DNA from: DASUEB01 sp036275295
GTDB lineage: Bacteria; Bacteroidota; Bacteroidia; Flavobacteriales_D; Luteibaculaceae
Assembly: GCA_036275295.1 (NCBI GenBank)
Contig: DASUEB010000110.1
Location: 1-34,477 of the forward strand
Length of the DNA: 34,477 nt
Direction: 5' to 3'
Below the pieces are notes generated by a model. It saw only the letters and a list, made by a program, of their open reading frames with translations, had not been told where the DNA came from and searched no databases. A program made the position numbers and the translations under genes. Shown here piece after piece: positions 6,968-15,836 of the stretch (the first letter of the stretch is position 1; every line of letters starts with the position of its first letter).

Positions 6968-9157
6968 ATGGCAAATGCTCGTTTCATTGCTTTTGAGGAG
7001 TTGCTCAAAAGACAACCGGTTGAGGTAACTCCACCATCAGACAAAATTTCTGATTTCTACGCGCAAAACGTCTTCGGCATTGATCAAATGCGAGGATTTT
7101 TAACCAAAGAGAGTTACAAGGCTGTGGTTGAGGCCATGGAAAATGGGGCTCGAATTGATCGCAGGATTGCCGATCAAGTGGCGACTGCCATGAAAGCTTG
7201 GGCCATGTCGAAAGGTGCTACCCACTACACACATTGGTTTCAACCCCTAAATGGAGCAACGGCAGAAAAACACGATGCATTTTTTGAGCCCCTTGCCGGC
7301 GGCGGATCGGTTGAGAAGTTCGATGGATCGATGTTGGTACAACAAGAACCTGATGCGTCTAGCTTCCCAAATGGCGGTATTCGCAGTACCTTCGAGGCAC
7401 GCGGCTACACAGCTTGGGATCCTACTTCACCCGCATTCATATTAGATAAAACACTTTGCATTCCCACCATCTTCATCTCCTACACCGGCGAGAGCTTGGA
7501 TAATAAAATGCCGCTACTGAAGGCTCTACACGCCGTAGATGAAGCCGCAACCGCGGTCTGCCAATATTTCGATAAAAACGTTACCAAGGTGATTGCCACC
7601 TTGGGTTGGGAGCAGGAATACTTCCTGGTAGATTCGGCTCTTTTTAACGCGCGTCCCGACCTCATGATGTCAGGTAGAGCGCTATTTGGTCACATTCCAG
7701 CCAAAGGGCAGCAGTTGGAAGATCACTACTTCGGTTCTATTCCAGATCGCGTAACAGCCTTCATGAAAGACTTCGAAATTGAGGCCTTGAAGCTGGGTAT
7801 TCCAGTTCGCACCCGTCACAATGAGGTGGCACCGAATCAATTTGAGTGCGCACCGATTTTCGAAGAGGCCAACTTGGCGAACGATCACAACCTATTGTTG
7901 ATGAATCTGTTGGAGAAAATTGCTGCTAAGCACCACTTCCGTGTACTGTTGCACGAGAAGCCCTTTGCAGGGGTGAATGGTTCTGGTAAGCACAATAACT
8001 GGTCGCTTTCTACCAACACCGGAGTTAACTTGCTGGGTCCGGGTAGCAATCCCAAAACCAACCTCCAGTTCCTCACATTCTTCGTGTGCACCATCAGAGG
8101 TATTTTTGAATACGCCGATATCCTTCGCGCTGCCATCGCCTCGGCAAGCAACGATCACCGCTTGGGAGCCAATGAGGCACCGCCTGCAATTATTTCGGCG
8201 TTTATTGGAAGTCAACTCGATCAAGTGCTCAACGAAATCGAGGCCAACGATCATATCGGAAAGCTAACTCCAGAGGAGAAGACCGAATTGAAACTCAATA
8301 TTGGCCGTATTCCGCAGATCTTGCTCGACAATACCGACCGCAACCGCACATCGCCATTTGCATTTACCGGTAACAAGTTCGAGTTCCGTGCGGTAGGCTC
8401 CTCAGCCAACTGTGCCGTGGCTATGTATACCTTGAATACCATTGTAGCCAAGCAGTTGCGCGAGTTTAAAAAGTCGGTTGATCAACAGATCGATACAGGA
8501 ATCAAAAAAGATGAAGCCATTCTTTCTGTGATTCGCACCTACATCAAAGAATCGAAAAATATTCGCTTCGAAGGCAATGGGTACTCAGATGAGTGGAAGG
8601 AAGAGGCCAAAAAAAGAGGATTATCCAATATTCCCGACACCCCTCGTGCCCTCGATGTGTTAACACAGAAAAAGTTTGTCGACTTATTTTCCGAAATCGA
8701 CGTGTTAACGCCAATCGAAATACATGCGCGCCACGAAATCGAGTTGGATAAGTATGTATTAAAGATTCAAGTAGAGTCTCGTATCATTGGTGACTTCGCT
8801 CAAAATCACATTGTGCCTGTGGTAGTTAATTACCAAAATCGACTGATCAGTAACGTGAAAGGGTTGATCGACGTATTTGGCGAGAAAGAAGGTAAAGCCC
8901 AAGCCGATCAGCAGTTGCGCGTAATCACCGAGATCTCTCACCACGTTAATTCCATTTTGAAAATGGTCGATGAAATGATCGAAGAGCGCAAAAAGGCGAA
9001 TGCGATGGACAATTCGCGTGAAAAGGCCATTGCCTACTGCGATCAGGTGAAGCCATTCTTCGAGAAAATCAGATACCACGTAGATAAGCTCGAACTATGC
9101 GTAGACGATGAGCTTTGGCCGTTGCCAAAAATGCGCGAGTTGCTTTACACGAAATAA
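6968..9157 (+). CDS. glnN: Glutamine synthetase type III
   Basis: 729 residues, the size typical of the large GSIII class (about 700-730) and far longer than GSI. It makes glutamine from glutamate, ammonia and ATP in the cytoplasm, the main ammonium-assimilation step. Visible marks: a GSIII-type N-terminal region (FAQNVFG-like text FYAQNVFGIDQMRGFLT), the metal/substrate motif GWEQEYFLVD with Glu215 and Glu217, NEVAPNQFECAPIFEEAN, NWSLSTNTGVNLLGPG, and NKFEFRAVGSSANCA (about 469-483). ATG 6968 gives a normal N-terminus after an A-rich leader. It stands alone between a promoter and a terminator. No glnB/amt partner is seen next to it. Confidence 0.97.
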   Translation: MANARFIAFEELLKRQPVEVTPPSDKISDFYAQNVFGIDQMRGFLTKESYKAVVEAMENGARIDRRIADQVATAMKAWAMSKGATHYTHWFQPLNGATAEKHDAFFEPLAGGGSVEKFDGSMLVQQEPDASSFPNGGIRSTFEARGYTAWDPTSPAFILDKTLCIPTIFISYTGESLDNKMPLLKALHAVDEAATAVCQYFDKNVTKVIATLGWEQEYFLVDSALFNARPDLMMSGRALFGHIPAKGQQLEDHYFGSIPDRVTAFMKDFEIEALKLGIPVRTRHNEVAPNQFECAPIFEEANLANDHNLLLMNLLEKIAAKHHFRVLLHEKPFAGVNGSGKHNNWSLSTNTGVNLLGPGSNPKTNLQFLTFFVCTIRGIFEYADILRAAIASASNDHRLGANEAPPAIISAFIGSQLDQVLNEIEANDHIGKLTPEEKTELKLNIGRIPQILLDNTDRNRTSPFAFTGNKFEFRAVGSSANCAVAMYTLNTIVAKQLREFKKSVDQQIDTGIKKDEAILSVIRTYIKESKNIRFEGNGYSDEWKEEAKKRGLSNIPDTPRALDVLTQKKFVDLFSEIDVLTPIEIHARHEIELDKYVLKIQVESRIIGDFAQNHIVPVVVNYQNRLISNVKGLIDVFGEKEGKAQADQQLRVITEISHHVNSILKMVDEMIEERKKANAMDNSREKAIAYCDQVKPFFEKIRYHVDKLELCVDDELWPLPKMRELLYTK

Positions 9158-9173
9158 TGCAATATATTTGTAG

Positions 9174-9202
9174 AAAGGCTATCCTAATTGGGTAGCCTTT
9201 TT
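9174..9202 (+). terminator. Intrinsic terminator of the glutamine synthetase gene
   Basis: AAAGGCTATCC (9174-9184) pairs with GGGTAGCCTTT (9190-9200) with one G-U pair, loop TAATT, then T to 9202. It lies 17 nt after the stop. The next promoter box begins on its last T. Confidence 0.88.
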
Positions 9203-9209
9203 ACATTTG
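9202..9209 (+). promoter_or_regulatory. Candidate -7 box TACATTTG of the OmpA-family gene
   Basis: TACATTTG matches TAnnTTTG and would give a leader of about 35 nt to the ATG at 9248. It overlaps the T-tract of the preceding terminator, and no well-spaced -33 element is visible, so confidence is limited. Confidence 0.4.
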
Positions 9210-9247
9210 CATTAGTTTGTAATCAATATCTTTTCTCTTCCATAGAT

Positions 9248-11245
9248 ATGTTCCGTACTCCATTCCTCACATTCGTAGCCCTTTTGTTCTCATTGGCGGT
9301 TTTTGCACAGACTAAAAACACCAAAAACGCCGATACCGAGTTCGCTAATGAGAAATACTCCGCAGCGATTGAAAGCTACAAAAAGTGCTACAGCACCGAA
9401 GGTTCGGTTGTTGAGAAAGCTCGAATCATATTTCAGATCGCCGAATGTTATCGCTTGATGGCCGATCTGGAATCTGCCAAGTCGTGGTACGAAAAGTCAA
9501 TCCGGGCCAAACACCAAGACCCAAAGCAATACCTATACTTAGCTGAGTGCTACAAGCAGGAGGGAAAATTCAAGGAAGCTATCGAGAAATACACCGAATT
9601 CAAGCGCACAGCCAAAGACCCTGCAGCCGATCAAGGTATAAAGGCGTGTAAGTTGGCCTTGGAATGGACCGCTAAACCAACGCGCTTTGTGGTTCAAGCC
9701 GAAGAAGTACTCAATTCGCCCGCCATGGATTTTGCTCCTGCCATTCTCGATAAAAAAGACAACATGATTGTATTCGCCTCATCGCGCGAAGGATCATCTG
9801 GCAACAAAATCGATGAGCGCAGCGGGGAGAATTTTTCCGACCTCTACTTCTCCAATAAAGACAAAAAAGGCAAGTGGGGAGAGCCAGTTCTGCTTGACCC
9901 AGCAATCAATACCGAGGCCAATGAAGGTGCCGCAAAGCTAAACCCGAAGCGCAGCGTGATGTATTTCACACGTTGTGAATACGAAAAGAAAAAAAGCCTC
10001 GGGTGCGATATCTACAAAGCAAACTACAGCGGTGGCAAATTCGGAGAGATTACCAAACTAGCAGACCTTAAAGCAGAGGGCGAAGAGGCCATTACCGTTG
10101 CCCACCCAACCGTGAATAAAACGGAATCAACGCTGGTTTTTGCAGCTGATTATCCCGGCGGACAAGGAGGGAAAGATTTGTGGATGATTACCTACGACAA
10201 AAAAGCAAAAACCTGGTCTAAACCTCAAAACCTCGGCCCAAAAATCAATACCGACGGCGATGAGATGTACCCCTTTATCGCAGAGTCAGGTGAGTTGTAT
10301 TTTTCATCTACCGGCCACATCGGAATGGGTGGAATGGATATTTTCAAGGCCAATGCTCTCGACGAAAACAAGTGGGGCGAAGTGGAGAATATGAAAGTAC
10401 CTGTCAACTCTCCCAAAGACGATTATGGCATCTATTTCACCGACCCAGACAAAGGTTTCTTCTCTTCCAATCGAGTGGGAGGTAGAGGCAAGGACGACAT
10501 TTACAGCTTCTTTTACCCGCCCATTCAGTTGGTGCTGAAAGGTACAGTTTACGACAAGGACAATAAAAAAGGTGTAGCAGGTGCAACGGTTCGCGTTACC
10601 GGCAACGACGGTACTCCGTTCGAAAAAACTACCGATGCGGAAGGGGCTTATGATTTTACAGATAACAATGGTCAACGTTTCATTCAACCGGAGAAAATTT
10701 ACGCCATCGAGGTCCTGAAAAAGGATTACCTCGTTGCGAAAGACAAGATAGCTACCACGGGACTCAACGAGTCGACCACGTTTGTGCAAGACTTTGTCAT
10801 TCAATATACCCCTGCGAATAAGGCCATCCGAATGCCAGAGGTACAATACGAATTGGGTAAGTACAACTTACTCGAGAACTCAAAAGACAGCCTAAACTTC
10901 CTGCTCAAGATCTTGCAAGATAACCCAACTATTGTTGTTGAGCTACAGGCTCATACCGATAGCCGAGGCGACGATGCGGCTAACCTCGATCTTTCGCAAA
11001 AACGCGCCCAAGCCTGTGTGGATTACCTCATTTCAAAGGGAATTCCAAAGGAGCGAATGGTCGCTAAAGGCTACGGCGAAACTCAACTTAAAATTACCGA
11101 CGAGCAAATTAAAACAGCTGGATCTAAAAGCGAGCAAGAAGCGCTTCACCAGCTCAATCGCCGCACCGAATTCTCTGTTCTTAATTCCAACTACGTTCCA
11201 GGCGGTGCCGCAGCGCAAACGCCAGCCCCGGCTAAACAGAACTAG
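9248..11245 (+). CDS. PorE-like outer-membrane/peptidoglycan protein (TPR, PD40 propeller, CNA-B-like, OmpA)
   Basis: 665 residues from ATG 9248, chosen because it starts a clean signal peptide (MFRTPFLTFVALLFSLAVFA, cut before Gln). Longer starts run back into the terminator. In order: TPR-like helices (YSAAIESYKKCY, ESAKSWYEKSIRAK, KEAIEKYTEFKR); a WD40-like PD40 beta-propeller (NMIVFASSREG, GELYFSSTGHIGMGGMDIF, KGFFSSNRVGGRGKDDIY); a carboxypeptidase-regulatory/CNA-B-like domain (LKGTVYDKDNKKGVAGATV); and a C-terminal OmpA domain (VELQAHTDSRG, LSQKRAQACVDYL, KGYGE) that binds peptidoglycan. The same four-domain order is known for PorE, a type IX secretion component; the many Bacteroidota paralogs make the exact identity uncertain. 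The T9SS cargo at 573-2729 shows the organism has that system. Confidence 0.85.
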   Translation: MFRTPFLTFVALLFSLAVFAQTKNTKNADTEFANEKYSAAIESYKKCYSTEGSVVEKARIIFQIAECYRLMADLESAKSWYEKSIRAKHQDPKQYLYLAECYKQEGKFKEAIEKYTEFKRTAKDPAADQGIKACKLALEWTAKPTRFVVQAEEVLNSPAMDFAPAILDKKDNMIVFASSREGSSGNKIDERSGENFSDLYFSNKDKKGKWGEPVLLDPAINTEANEGAAKLNPKRSVMYFTRCEYEKKKSLGCDIYKANYSGGKFGEITKLADLKAEGEEAITVAHPTVNKTESTLVFAADYPGGQGGKDLWMITYDKKAKTWSKPQNLGPKINTDGDEMYPFIAESGELYFSSTGHIGMGGMDIFKANALDENKWGEVENMKVPVNSPKDDYGIYFTDPDKGFFSSNRVGGRGKDDIYSFFYPPIQLVLKGTVYDKDNKKGVAGATVRVTGNDGTPFEKTTDAEGAYDFTDNNGQRFIQPEKIYAIEVLKKDYLVAKDKIATTGLNESTTFVQDFVIQYTPANKAIRMPEVQYELGKYNLLENSKDSLNFLLKILQDNPTIVVELQAHTDSRGDDAANLDLSQKRAQACVDYLISKGIPKERMVAKGYGETQLKITDEQIKTAGSKSEQEALHQLNRRTEFSVLNSNYVPGGAAAQTPAPAKQN

Positions 11246-11265
11246 TTGCATGCATAACCCCTTGA

Positions 11266-11298
11266 AAAGCGTCTCGACGATGGTCGGGATGCTTTTTT
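11266..11298 (+). terminator. Intrinsic terminator of the OmpA-family gene
   Basis: AAAGCGTCTCGAC (11266-11278) pairs with GTCGGGATGCTTT (11283-11295) including wobble pairs, with loop GATG and a T-run to 11298. It ends only 13 nt before the purM start codon. Confidence 0.85.
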
Positions 11299-11311
11299 AA
11301 TTTTAATAACC

Positions 11312-12487
11312 ATGAGCGAATCACGATATAACCAGCGCGGTGTCTCGGCCTCCAAGGAGGATGTGCACGCCGCTATCGCCAACGTCGATAAAGGCCTATT
11401 CCCAAAAGCCTTTTGTAAAGTGGTACCCGACTACCTTACCGGAAGCCCCGAGCATTGCTTGGTGATGCACGCCGATGGGGCAGGCACCAAATCTTCGCTG
11501 GCCTATATGTATTGGAAACAGACCGGCGACCTGTCGGTTTGGAAAGGCATTGCTCAGGATGCCATTGTTATGAACATCGACGATCTGCTCTGCGTGGGGG
11601 CAGTCGATAATATCATGCTTAGCTCAACCATAGGTCGAAACAAAAACCTCATCCCCGGCGAAGTGATCTCCGCCATCATCAATGGAACCGAAGAACTGCT
11701 GTCAGAACTGCGGGCACAAGGCGTAGAAATTCACTCCACTGGAGGCGAAACAGCCGATGTAGGTGATCTGGTGCGAACCATCATTGTAGATTCAACCGTG
11801 GTTTGCCGCATGCGACGCGATGAGGTGATCAGCAACCACACCATTCAAGCCGGTGATGTTATCGTTGGTCTGGCCTCTTTTGGCCAAGCCGTATATGAAT
11901 CAGAGTACAATGGTGGCATGGGAAGCAACGGACTCACTTCGGCGCGCCACGATGTTTTTGATCACTCGCTGGCAGCTCAGTTCCCCGAAAGTTTCGACCC
12001 CTTAGTTCCCAAAGAGCTCGTTTATTCGGGCAGCTGCAAGTTGACAGATGAAATTCCAAACAGCCCGCTTAACGCAGGAAAACTGGTGCTTTCGCCTACT
12101 AGAACCTATGCCCCGATCATCAAAAAAATCCTGCAAAGCCATCGCCCTCATATTCACGGAATGGTGCATTGCAGCGGTGGGGCACAAACCAAGGTGCTGC
12201 ATTTTGTCGATCAAGTCCATATCATCAAAAACAACTTATTTCCCACGCCACCCCTGTTCAACCTGATTCAAAGCCAGTCGGGAACCGATTGGAAAGAGAT
12301 GTACAAAGTCTTTAACATGGGGCATCGCATGGAGATTTACGTAAAACCCGAGTGGGCCCAAGACTTGATTAAAATTGCTCAGACGTTTGGCGTAGAGGCA
12401 CAAGTAGTCGGTAGGGTAGAGGCTCACGCAGGGAAGTTGCTCACCATCGAATCGCCATACGGCACCTTTACATACGATTCGCACTAA
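11312..12487 (+). CDS. purM: Phosphoribosylformylglycinamidine cyclo-ligase (AIR synthetase)
   Basis: 391 residues. PurM makes aminoimidazole ribonucleotide from FGAM and ATP, the fifth step of purine synthesis. Visible: the ATP-binding-type motif DGAGTKSSLAYMY near residue 50, VMNIDDLLCVGAVDNIML, the STGGETADVGDLVRT stretch, the glycine-rich GMGSNGLTSAR region, and a C-terminal MGHRMEIYV in place of the common NMGIGM-type motif. Bacteroidota PurM is longer than the ~345-residue E. coli form, and 391 fits that. It is the first gene of a purM-prfA-pyrF run, with 1 nt between its stop and prfA. No promoter box is obvious in the 13 nt after the preceding terminator. Confidence 0.9.
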   Translation: MSESRYNQRGVSASKEDVHAAIANVDKGLFPKAFCKVVPDYLTGSPEHCLVMHADGAGTKSSLAYMYWKQTGDLSVWKGIAQDAIVMNIDDLLCVGAVDNIMLSSTIGRNKNLIPGEVISAIINGTEELLSELRAQGVEIHSTGGETADVGDLVRTIIVDSTVVCRMRRDEVISNHTIQAGDVIVGLASFGQAVYESEYNGGMGSNGLTSARHDVFDHSLAAQFPESFDPLVPKELVYSGSCKLTDEIPNSPLNAGKLVLSPTRTYAPIIKKILQSHRPHIHGMVHCSGGAQTKVLHFVDQVHIIKNNLFPTPPLFNLIQSQSGTDWKEMYKVFNMGHRMEIYVKPEWAQDLIKIAQTFGVEAQVVGRVEAHAGKLLTIESPYGTFTYDSH

Positions 12488-12488
12488 A

Positions 12489-13577
12489 ATGGATAATTTA
12501 ATTGCGAAGCTGCAGCGCATTGTCGACAAATACGAGGAGATTGGCAAACAAATTGTCGATCCCGACGTCATTGCCAATCAAAAAAGGTATGTTCAGCTTT
12601 CAAAAGAATATAAAGAACTGGAGGATATCGTCGTTGCCTTTCGTCAGTACAAAGGGGTTGTAGACAACCTTCAGAACTCCAAAGCCATGTTGGCGACAGA
12701 GACTGATCCGGAATTCAAACAAATGGCTGAGGAGGAAATCAAGAGCCTCCAAGACCAAAAAGTACAATTAGAAGACGATATCAAGTGGTTGCTCATTCCC
12801 AAAGACCCAGACGATACCAAGAACATCATCATGGAGATCAGGGGGGGGACGGGAGGCGATGAAGCCGCCATTTTCGCAGGCGACCTGTACGAAATGTACA
12901 TCCGCTTTTTCGACATCAAAGGTTGGCGACACGAGGTGCTTAACGTCAACGAAGGCACTGCCGGAGGTTACAAAGAAATTTCATTTCTGGTAGAAGGTGA
13001 AAATGTATACGGCAATATGAAGTTCGAGAGCGGTGTTCATCGAGTTCAGCGCGTACCGGCAACCGAAACACAAGGCCGGGTGCATACATCTGCCGCTACC
13101 GTGGCCGTACTTCCCGAGGCCGAGGAGGTGGATGTAGAAATCAATATGGCCGATGTCCGCCGAGACACGTATCGCGCCTCGGGGGCAGGCGGACAGCACG
13201 TAAACAAGACCGAATCGGCCGTTCGACTCACGCACATCCCAACCGGTGTGGTTGCCGAATGCCAGGAGGAGCGCTCGCAGTTTAAGAACTTCGATAAGGC
13301 TCTCAAAATGCTCCGGTCCCGGATATACGAAGCAGAGGTGATCAAACGTGAACAGGCGCGCGCAGCAGAGCGCAAATCACAGGTGAGTACCGGCGATCGA
13401 TCAGCCAAAATTAGGACATACAACTTCCCCCAAGGCCGATGTACCGATCACCGAATCGGCCTCACCCTTTACAACCTAGATGCCATCATGAAAGGCGATC
13501 TACAAGGGGTGGTCGATGCGCTTAAAATGGCCGAAAATGCCGAGAAATTACAGGCCGGAATCAATAACGAACTCTAA
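12489..13577 (+). CDS. prfA: Peptide chain release factor 1
   Basis: 362 residues, normal for RF1. It recognises UAA and UAG in the ribosomal A site and triggers peptide release. The stop-codon-reading tripeptide PAT (residues 190-192 in VQRVPATETQGRVHTSA) marks it as RF1, since RF2 has SPF. The catalytic GGQ lies at 234-236 in ASGAGGQHVNKTESAVRLTH. The conserved GGTGGDEAAIFAGDLYEMY is encoded across an eight-G run (12841-12848). There is no internal frameshift site of the RF2 kind. It starts 1 nt after purM and ends 4 nt before pyrF, so the three genes are surely co-transcribed. Confidence 0.98.
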   Translation: MDNLIAKLQRIVDKYEEIGKQIVDPDVIANQKRYVQLSKEYKELEDIVVAFRQYKGVVDNLQNSKAMLATETDPEFKQMAEEEIKSLQDQKVQLEDDIKWLLIPKDPDDTKNIIMEIRGGTGGDEAAIFAGDLYEMYIRFFDIKGWRHEVLNVNEGTAGGYKEISFLVEGENVYGNMKFESGVHRVQRVPATETQGRVHTSAATVAVLPEAEEVDVEINMADVRRDTYRASGAGGQHVNKTESAVRLTHIPTGVVAECQEERSQFKNFDKALKMLRSRIYEAEVIKREQARAAERKSQVSTGDRSAKIRTYNFPQGRCTDHRIGLTLYNLDAIMKGDLQGVVDALKMAENAEKLQAGINNEL

Positions 13578-13581
13578 CATC

Positions 13582-14409
13582 ATGACCCGATCACAACTCA
13601 TCGCCCTAATCAAAGAACGGAAGTCTTTCCTTTGCGTCGGTCTAGATACCGATCTGACCAAAATCCCGGCAAAATTCTTGGAGACCGAAGATCCTATCTT
13701 TGAATTCAACAAGGCCATTATAGATGCTACAGCCGACTATTGTGTGGCGTATAAACCCAACCTAGCCTTCTACGAATGCCACGGTGCCAAAGGCTGGGAA
13801 AGTCTGGAGAAAACCATTGCATACATCGGCGATACCCATTTTACCATAGCCGATGCCAAACGCGGCGATATAGGAAACACTTCATCGTATTACGCCAAAA
13901 CCTTTTTTGAAGTGCTCGGGTGTGACTCGGTTACCATTGCACCGTACATGGGGAAAGACTCTGTAGAACCCTTCCTTAAATTCGATGGCAAATGGGCTAT
14001 TCTGCTGGCACTCACCAGCAACGAAGGTGCTGTCGATTTTCAGTTTCAATCCATTGCTCCCGGGAGTGAGCGATTGTACGAGAAAGTATTAAAACTCTCA
14101 CAATCTTGGGGAAACACGGGCAACTTAATGTATGTGGTTGGGGCTACCCGACCCGAAATGCTCAGCTCAATACGCCAAATCATTCCCGATCACTTTTTGT
14201 TGGTGCCCGGTGTAGGAGCACAGGGTGGAAGCCTGACAGAGGTCTGCAAATACGGCTTAACCCCCGATGTTGGACTGTTGATTAACGCTTCCCGAAGCAT
14301 TATTTATGCAGGAGCGCAAGAAAGTAACTTTGAAACCCATGTCGAAAAAGCTGCTGCCGAATTGCAAAGTGAAATGGCTCAAATACTCACCGAAAGAGGC
14401 ATCTGCTAA
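13582..14409 (+). CDS. pyrF: Orotidine 5'-phosphate decarboxylase (type 2 family)
   Basis: 275 residues from ATG 13582, 4 nt after the prfA stop; an upstream in-frame ATG inside prfA is not credible. It converts OMP to UMP, the last step of de novo pyrimidine synthesis. The catalytic loop ADAKRGDIGNT has Asp91, Lys93 and Asp96. FLCVGLDTDLTKIP is the usual substrate-binding start, and LLVPGVGAQGG holds the phosphate-binding region. The 275-residue length and the RGDIGNTS form match the type 2 subfamily. It is the last gene of the purM-prfA-pyrF operon, closed by a terminator. Confidence 0.95.
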   Translation: MTRSQLIALIKERKSFLCVGLDTDLTKIPAKFLETEDPIFEFNKAIIDATADYCVAYKPNLAFYECHGAKGWESLEKTIAYIGDTHFTIADAKRGDIGNTSSYYAKTFFEVLGCDSVTIAPYMGKDSVEPFLKFDGKWAILLALTSNEGAVDFQFQSIAPGSERLYEKVLKLSQSWGNTGNLMYVVGATRPEMLSSIRQIIPDHFLLVPGVGAQGGSLTEVCKYGLTPDVGLLINASRSIIYAGAQESNFETHVEKAAAELQSEMAQILTERGIC

Positions 14410-14432
14410 TTCATACTAGATCTTTGATCACC

Positions 14433-14464
14433 AAGGGGCTACCTTCACGGAAAGCCCCTTTTTT
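14433..14464 (+). terminator. Intrinsic terminator of the purM-prfA-pyrF operon
   Basis: AAGGGGCT (14433-14440) pairs with AGCCCCTT (14453-14460), with a 12-nt loop and a T-run to 14464. The next gene's ATG starts at 14465, directly after the T-run, so the hairpin may also sit in that gene's 5' leader. Confidence 0.85.
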
Positions 14465-15727
14465 ATGAACGAAGATCTGATCAAAACCATCTGGAAATAC
14501 GGTTACTTCGGCGGCAATCACCTCCGAACCACCACCGGAGACACCCTGGTTATCGAATACCCCGGTCAAGAAAATTTCGATGCCGGTCCTGACTTTTTTA
14601 TGGCCAAGGTTCGAATTGCCGGACAACTGTGGATTGGCAACGTGGAAATCCATACCCGCAGTTCCGATTGGAATAAACACGGTCACCAAGGCGATGCCGC
14701 ATACGAGTCCATTATTCTTCACGTTGTCTGGAACGACGATCAACCCGTTCATCTCTCGGGCGATCAAGTTCCAACGCTCGAACTGAAAAATTGGGTTCCC
14801 GATGCCATGATGGCGGAGTACCACCGTTTAATGGGGGCATCCAAAAAGCTGGGGTGCGCCGAACATGTGAGCATAGCCGACGCCTTTTCCGTGAATCGAT
14901 GGCTCGATCGGATGTTCTTCGAGCGATTCGAGGAAAAGGTTCAACGAATGCGAAATGACCTGGCCTTAACTCAAAACAACATGGGGGAAGTGCTTTGGCG
15001 ATGGACCGCACGTTACCTGGGAGGCCCTGTCAACGGCCATGGTTTCCAACAAGTAGCCCAAACGCTGAGTCTTTCACTTTTGCTCAAATACCACAACCGT
15101 CCGCATGCATTGGCAGCTTTATTATATGGATGTGCAGGGCTCATTGACAGCAAACGACTGCCCGACCTGCCCGAGTTGCAGGCTCAATGGCGTTTTCTCA
15201 AAGTTAAACATCAACTTTCGGTAGCCCAAGCCCCTTGGAAATACATGCGCATGAGGCCATCGGCCTTTCCAGAGCAGCGGATGAAGTTGATCATTCAATT
15301 TCTGCTCTCTTTTCTACCCACCTTGCGCGAACCGGAAGCGTTTTTTGACCACATTAAACGACACCAATATCCATCTGATTTTCTGAATGGTTTTGGCGAC
15401 CTTATTCCATCTAACCCCTTGCTGCTGTCCAAACACCTCAATCACCACTATTTGGTGAACGTGCTTTTTCCTTTGCTTTTTATCAGAGGAATCATTCCAC
15501 AGGAGGAGATCTGGGAGCATGTAAACCGCATTCAGCCAGAGGATAACCAATGCACGCGGTTTATGACCAACAACGGCTTTCCGAATAAACAACTTATTCA
15601 TTCGCAAGCCTTGTTGCACCTGCACCGAAACTATTGTACGCCCAAAAAATGTACGCAATGCGCCATTGGACTTCAAATGCTCGGCAAACCCTTTGCCATA
15701 GGACATCTTCAACGGGCTACGGCCTGA
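14465..15727 (+). CDS. DUF2851 family protein, function unknown
   Basis: 420 residues. The N-terminus (NEDLIKTIWKYGYF), NFDAGPDFFMAKVRIAG, WIGNVEIHTRSSDWNKHGH and DAAYESIILHVVW match the DUF2851 pattern found across Bacteroidota; no function is established that I know of. Possible catalytic residues: Pro42-Asp43, then Glu61-Ile-His63, Asp68, His72, His74 and His86, a spacing reminiscent of PD-(D/E)xK nucleases. The C-terminus has Cys363, Cys391, Cys396 and Cys399 (YCTPKKCTQCAIG), a possible metal or Fe-S site. No signal peptide or membrane segment is seen. The family N-terminus makes the start at 14465 firm even though it abuts a terminator. The nuclease idea is my inference. Confidence 0.85.
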   Translation: MNEDLIKTIWKYGYFGGNHLRTTTGDTLVIEYPGQENFDAGPDFFMAKVRIAGQLWIGNVEIHTRSSDWNKHGHQGDAAYESIILHVVWNDDQPVHLSGDQVPTLELKNWVPDAMMAEYHRLMGASKKLGCAEHVSIADAFSVNRWLDRMFFERFEEKVQRMRNDLALTQNNMGEVLWRWTARYLGGPVNGHGFQQVAQTLSLSLLLKYHNRPHALAALLYGCAGLIDSKRLPDLPELQAQWRFLKVKHQLSVAQAPWKYMRMRPSAFPEQRMKLIIQFLLSFLPTLREPEAFFDHIKRHQYPSDFLNGFGDLIPSNPLLLSKHLNHHYLVNVLFPLLFIRGIIPQEEIWEHVNRIQPEDNQCTRFMTNNGFPNKQLIHSQALLHLHRNYCTPKKCTQCAIGLQMLGKPFAIGHLQRATA

Positions 15728-15785
15728 GAAGTCAGGGTGATGGGTAAGTGTGGAGTGGCTGTTGCCGCGGGCTAACCCAGCGGGA

Positions 15786-15817
15786 TTTTGTCATCTCACA
15801 TTGTTTTGTTATATTTG
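15786..15817 (+). promoter_or_regulatory. Promoter of the pspC-rmlD pair (TTTTG-N19-TATATTTG)
   Basis: TTTTG at 15786-15790 and TATATTTG at 15810-15817 with 19 bp between them are a near-ideal Bacteroidota promoter. The leader to the ATG at 15837 is about 15 nt. Confidence 0.75.
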
Positions 15818-15836
15818 TGATTCTCACCCTCTGCTT

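Noticed and set aside
10304..10846. 180-codon minus-strand frame inside the OmpA-family gene
   Set aside because: Antisense to a well-recognised gene, with no domain or start signal.
14419..14426. GATCTTTG as promoter of the DUF2851 gene
   Set aside because: The first base of TAnnTTTG is missing and no -33 element is present; it would also put the terminator hairpin in the leader. Kept only as a possibility.
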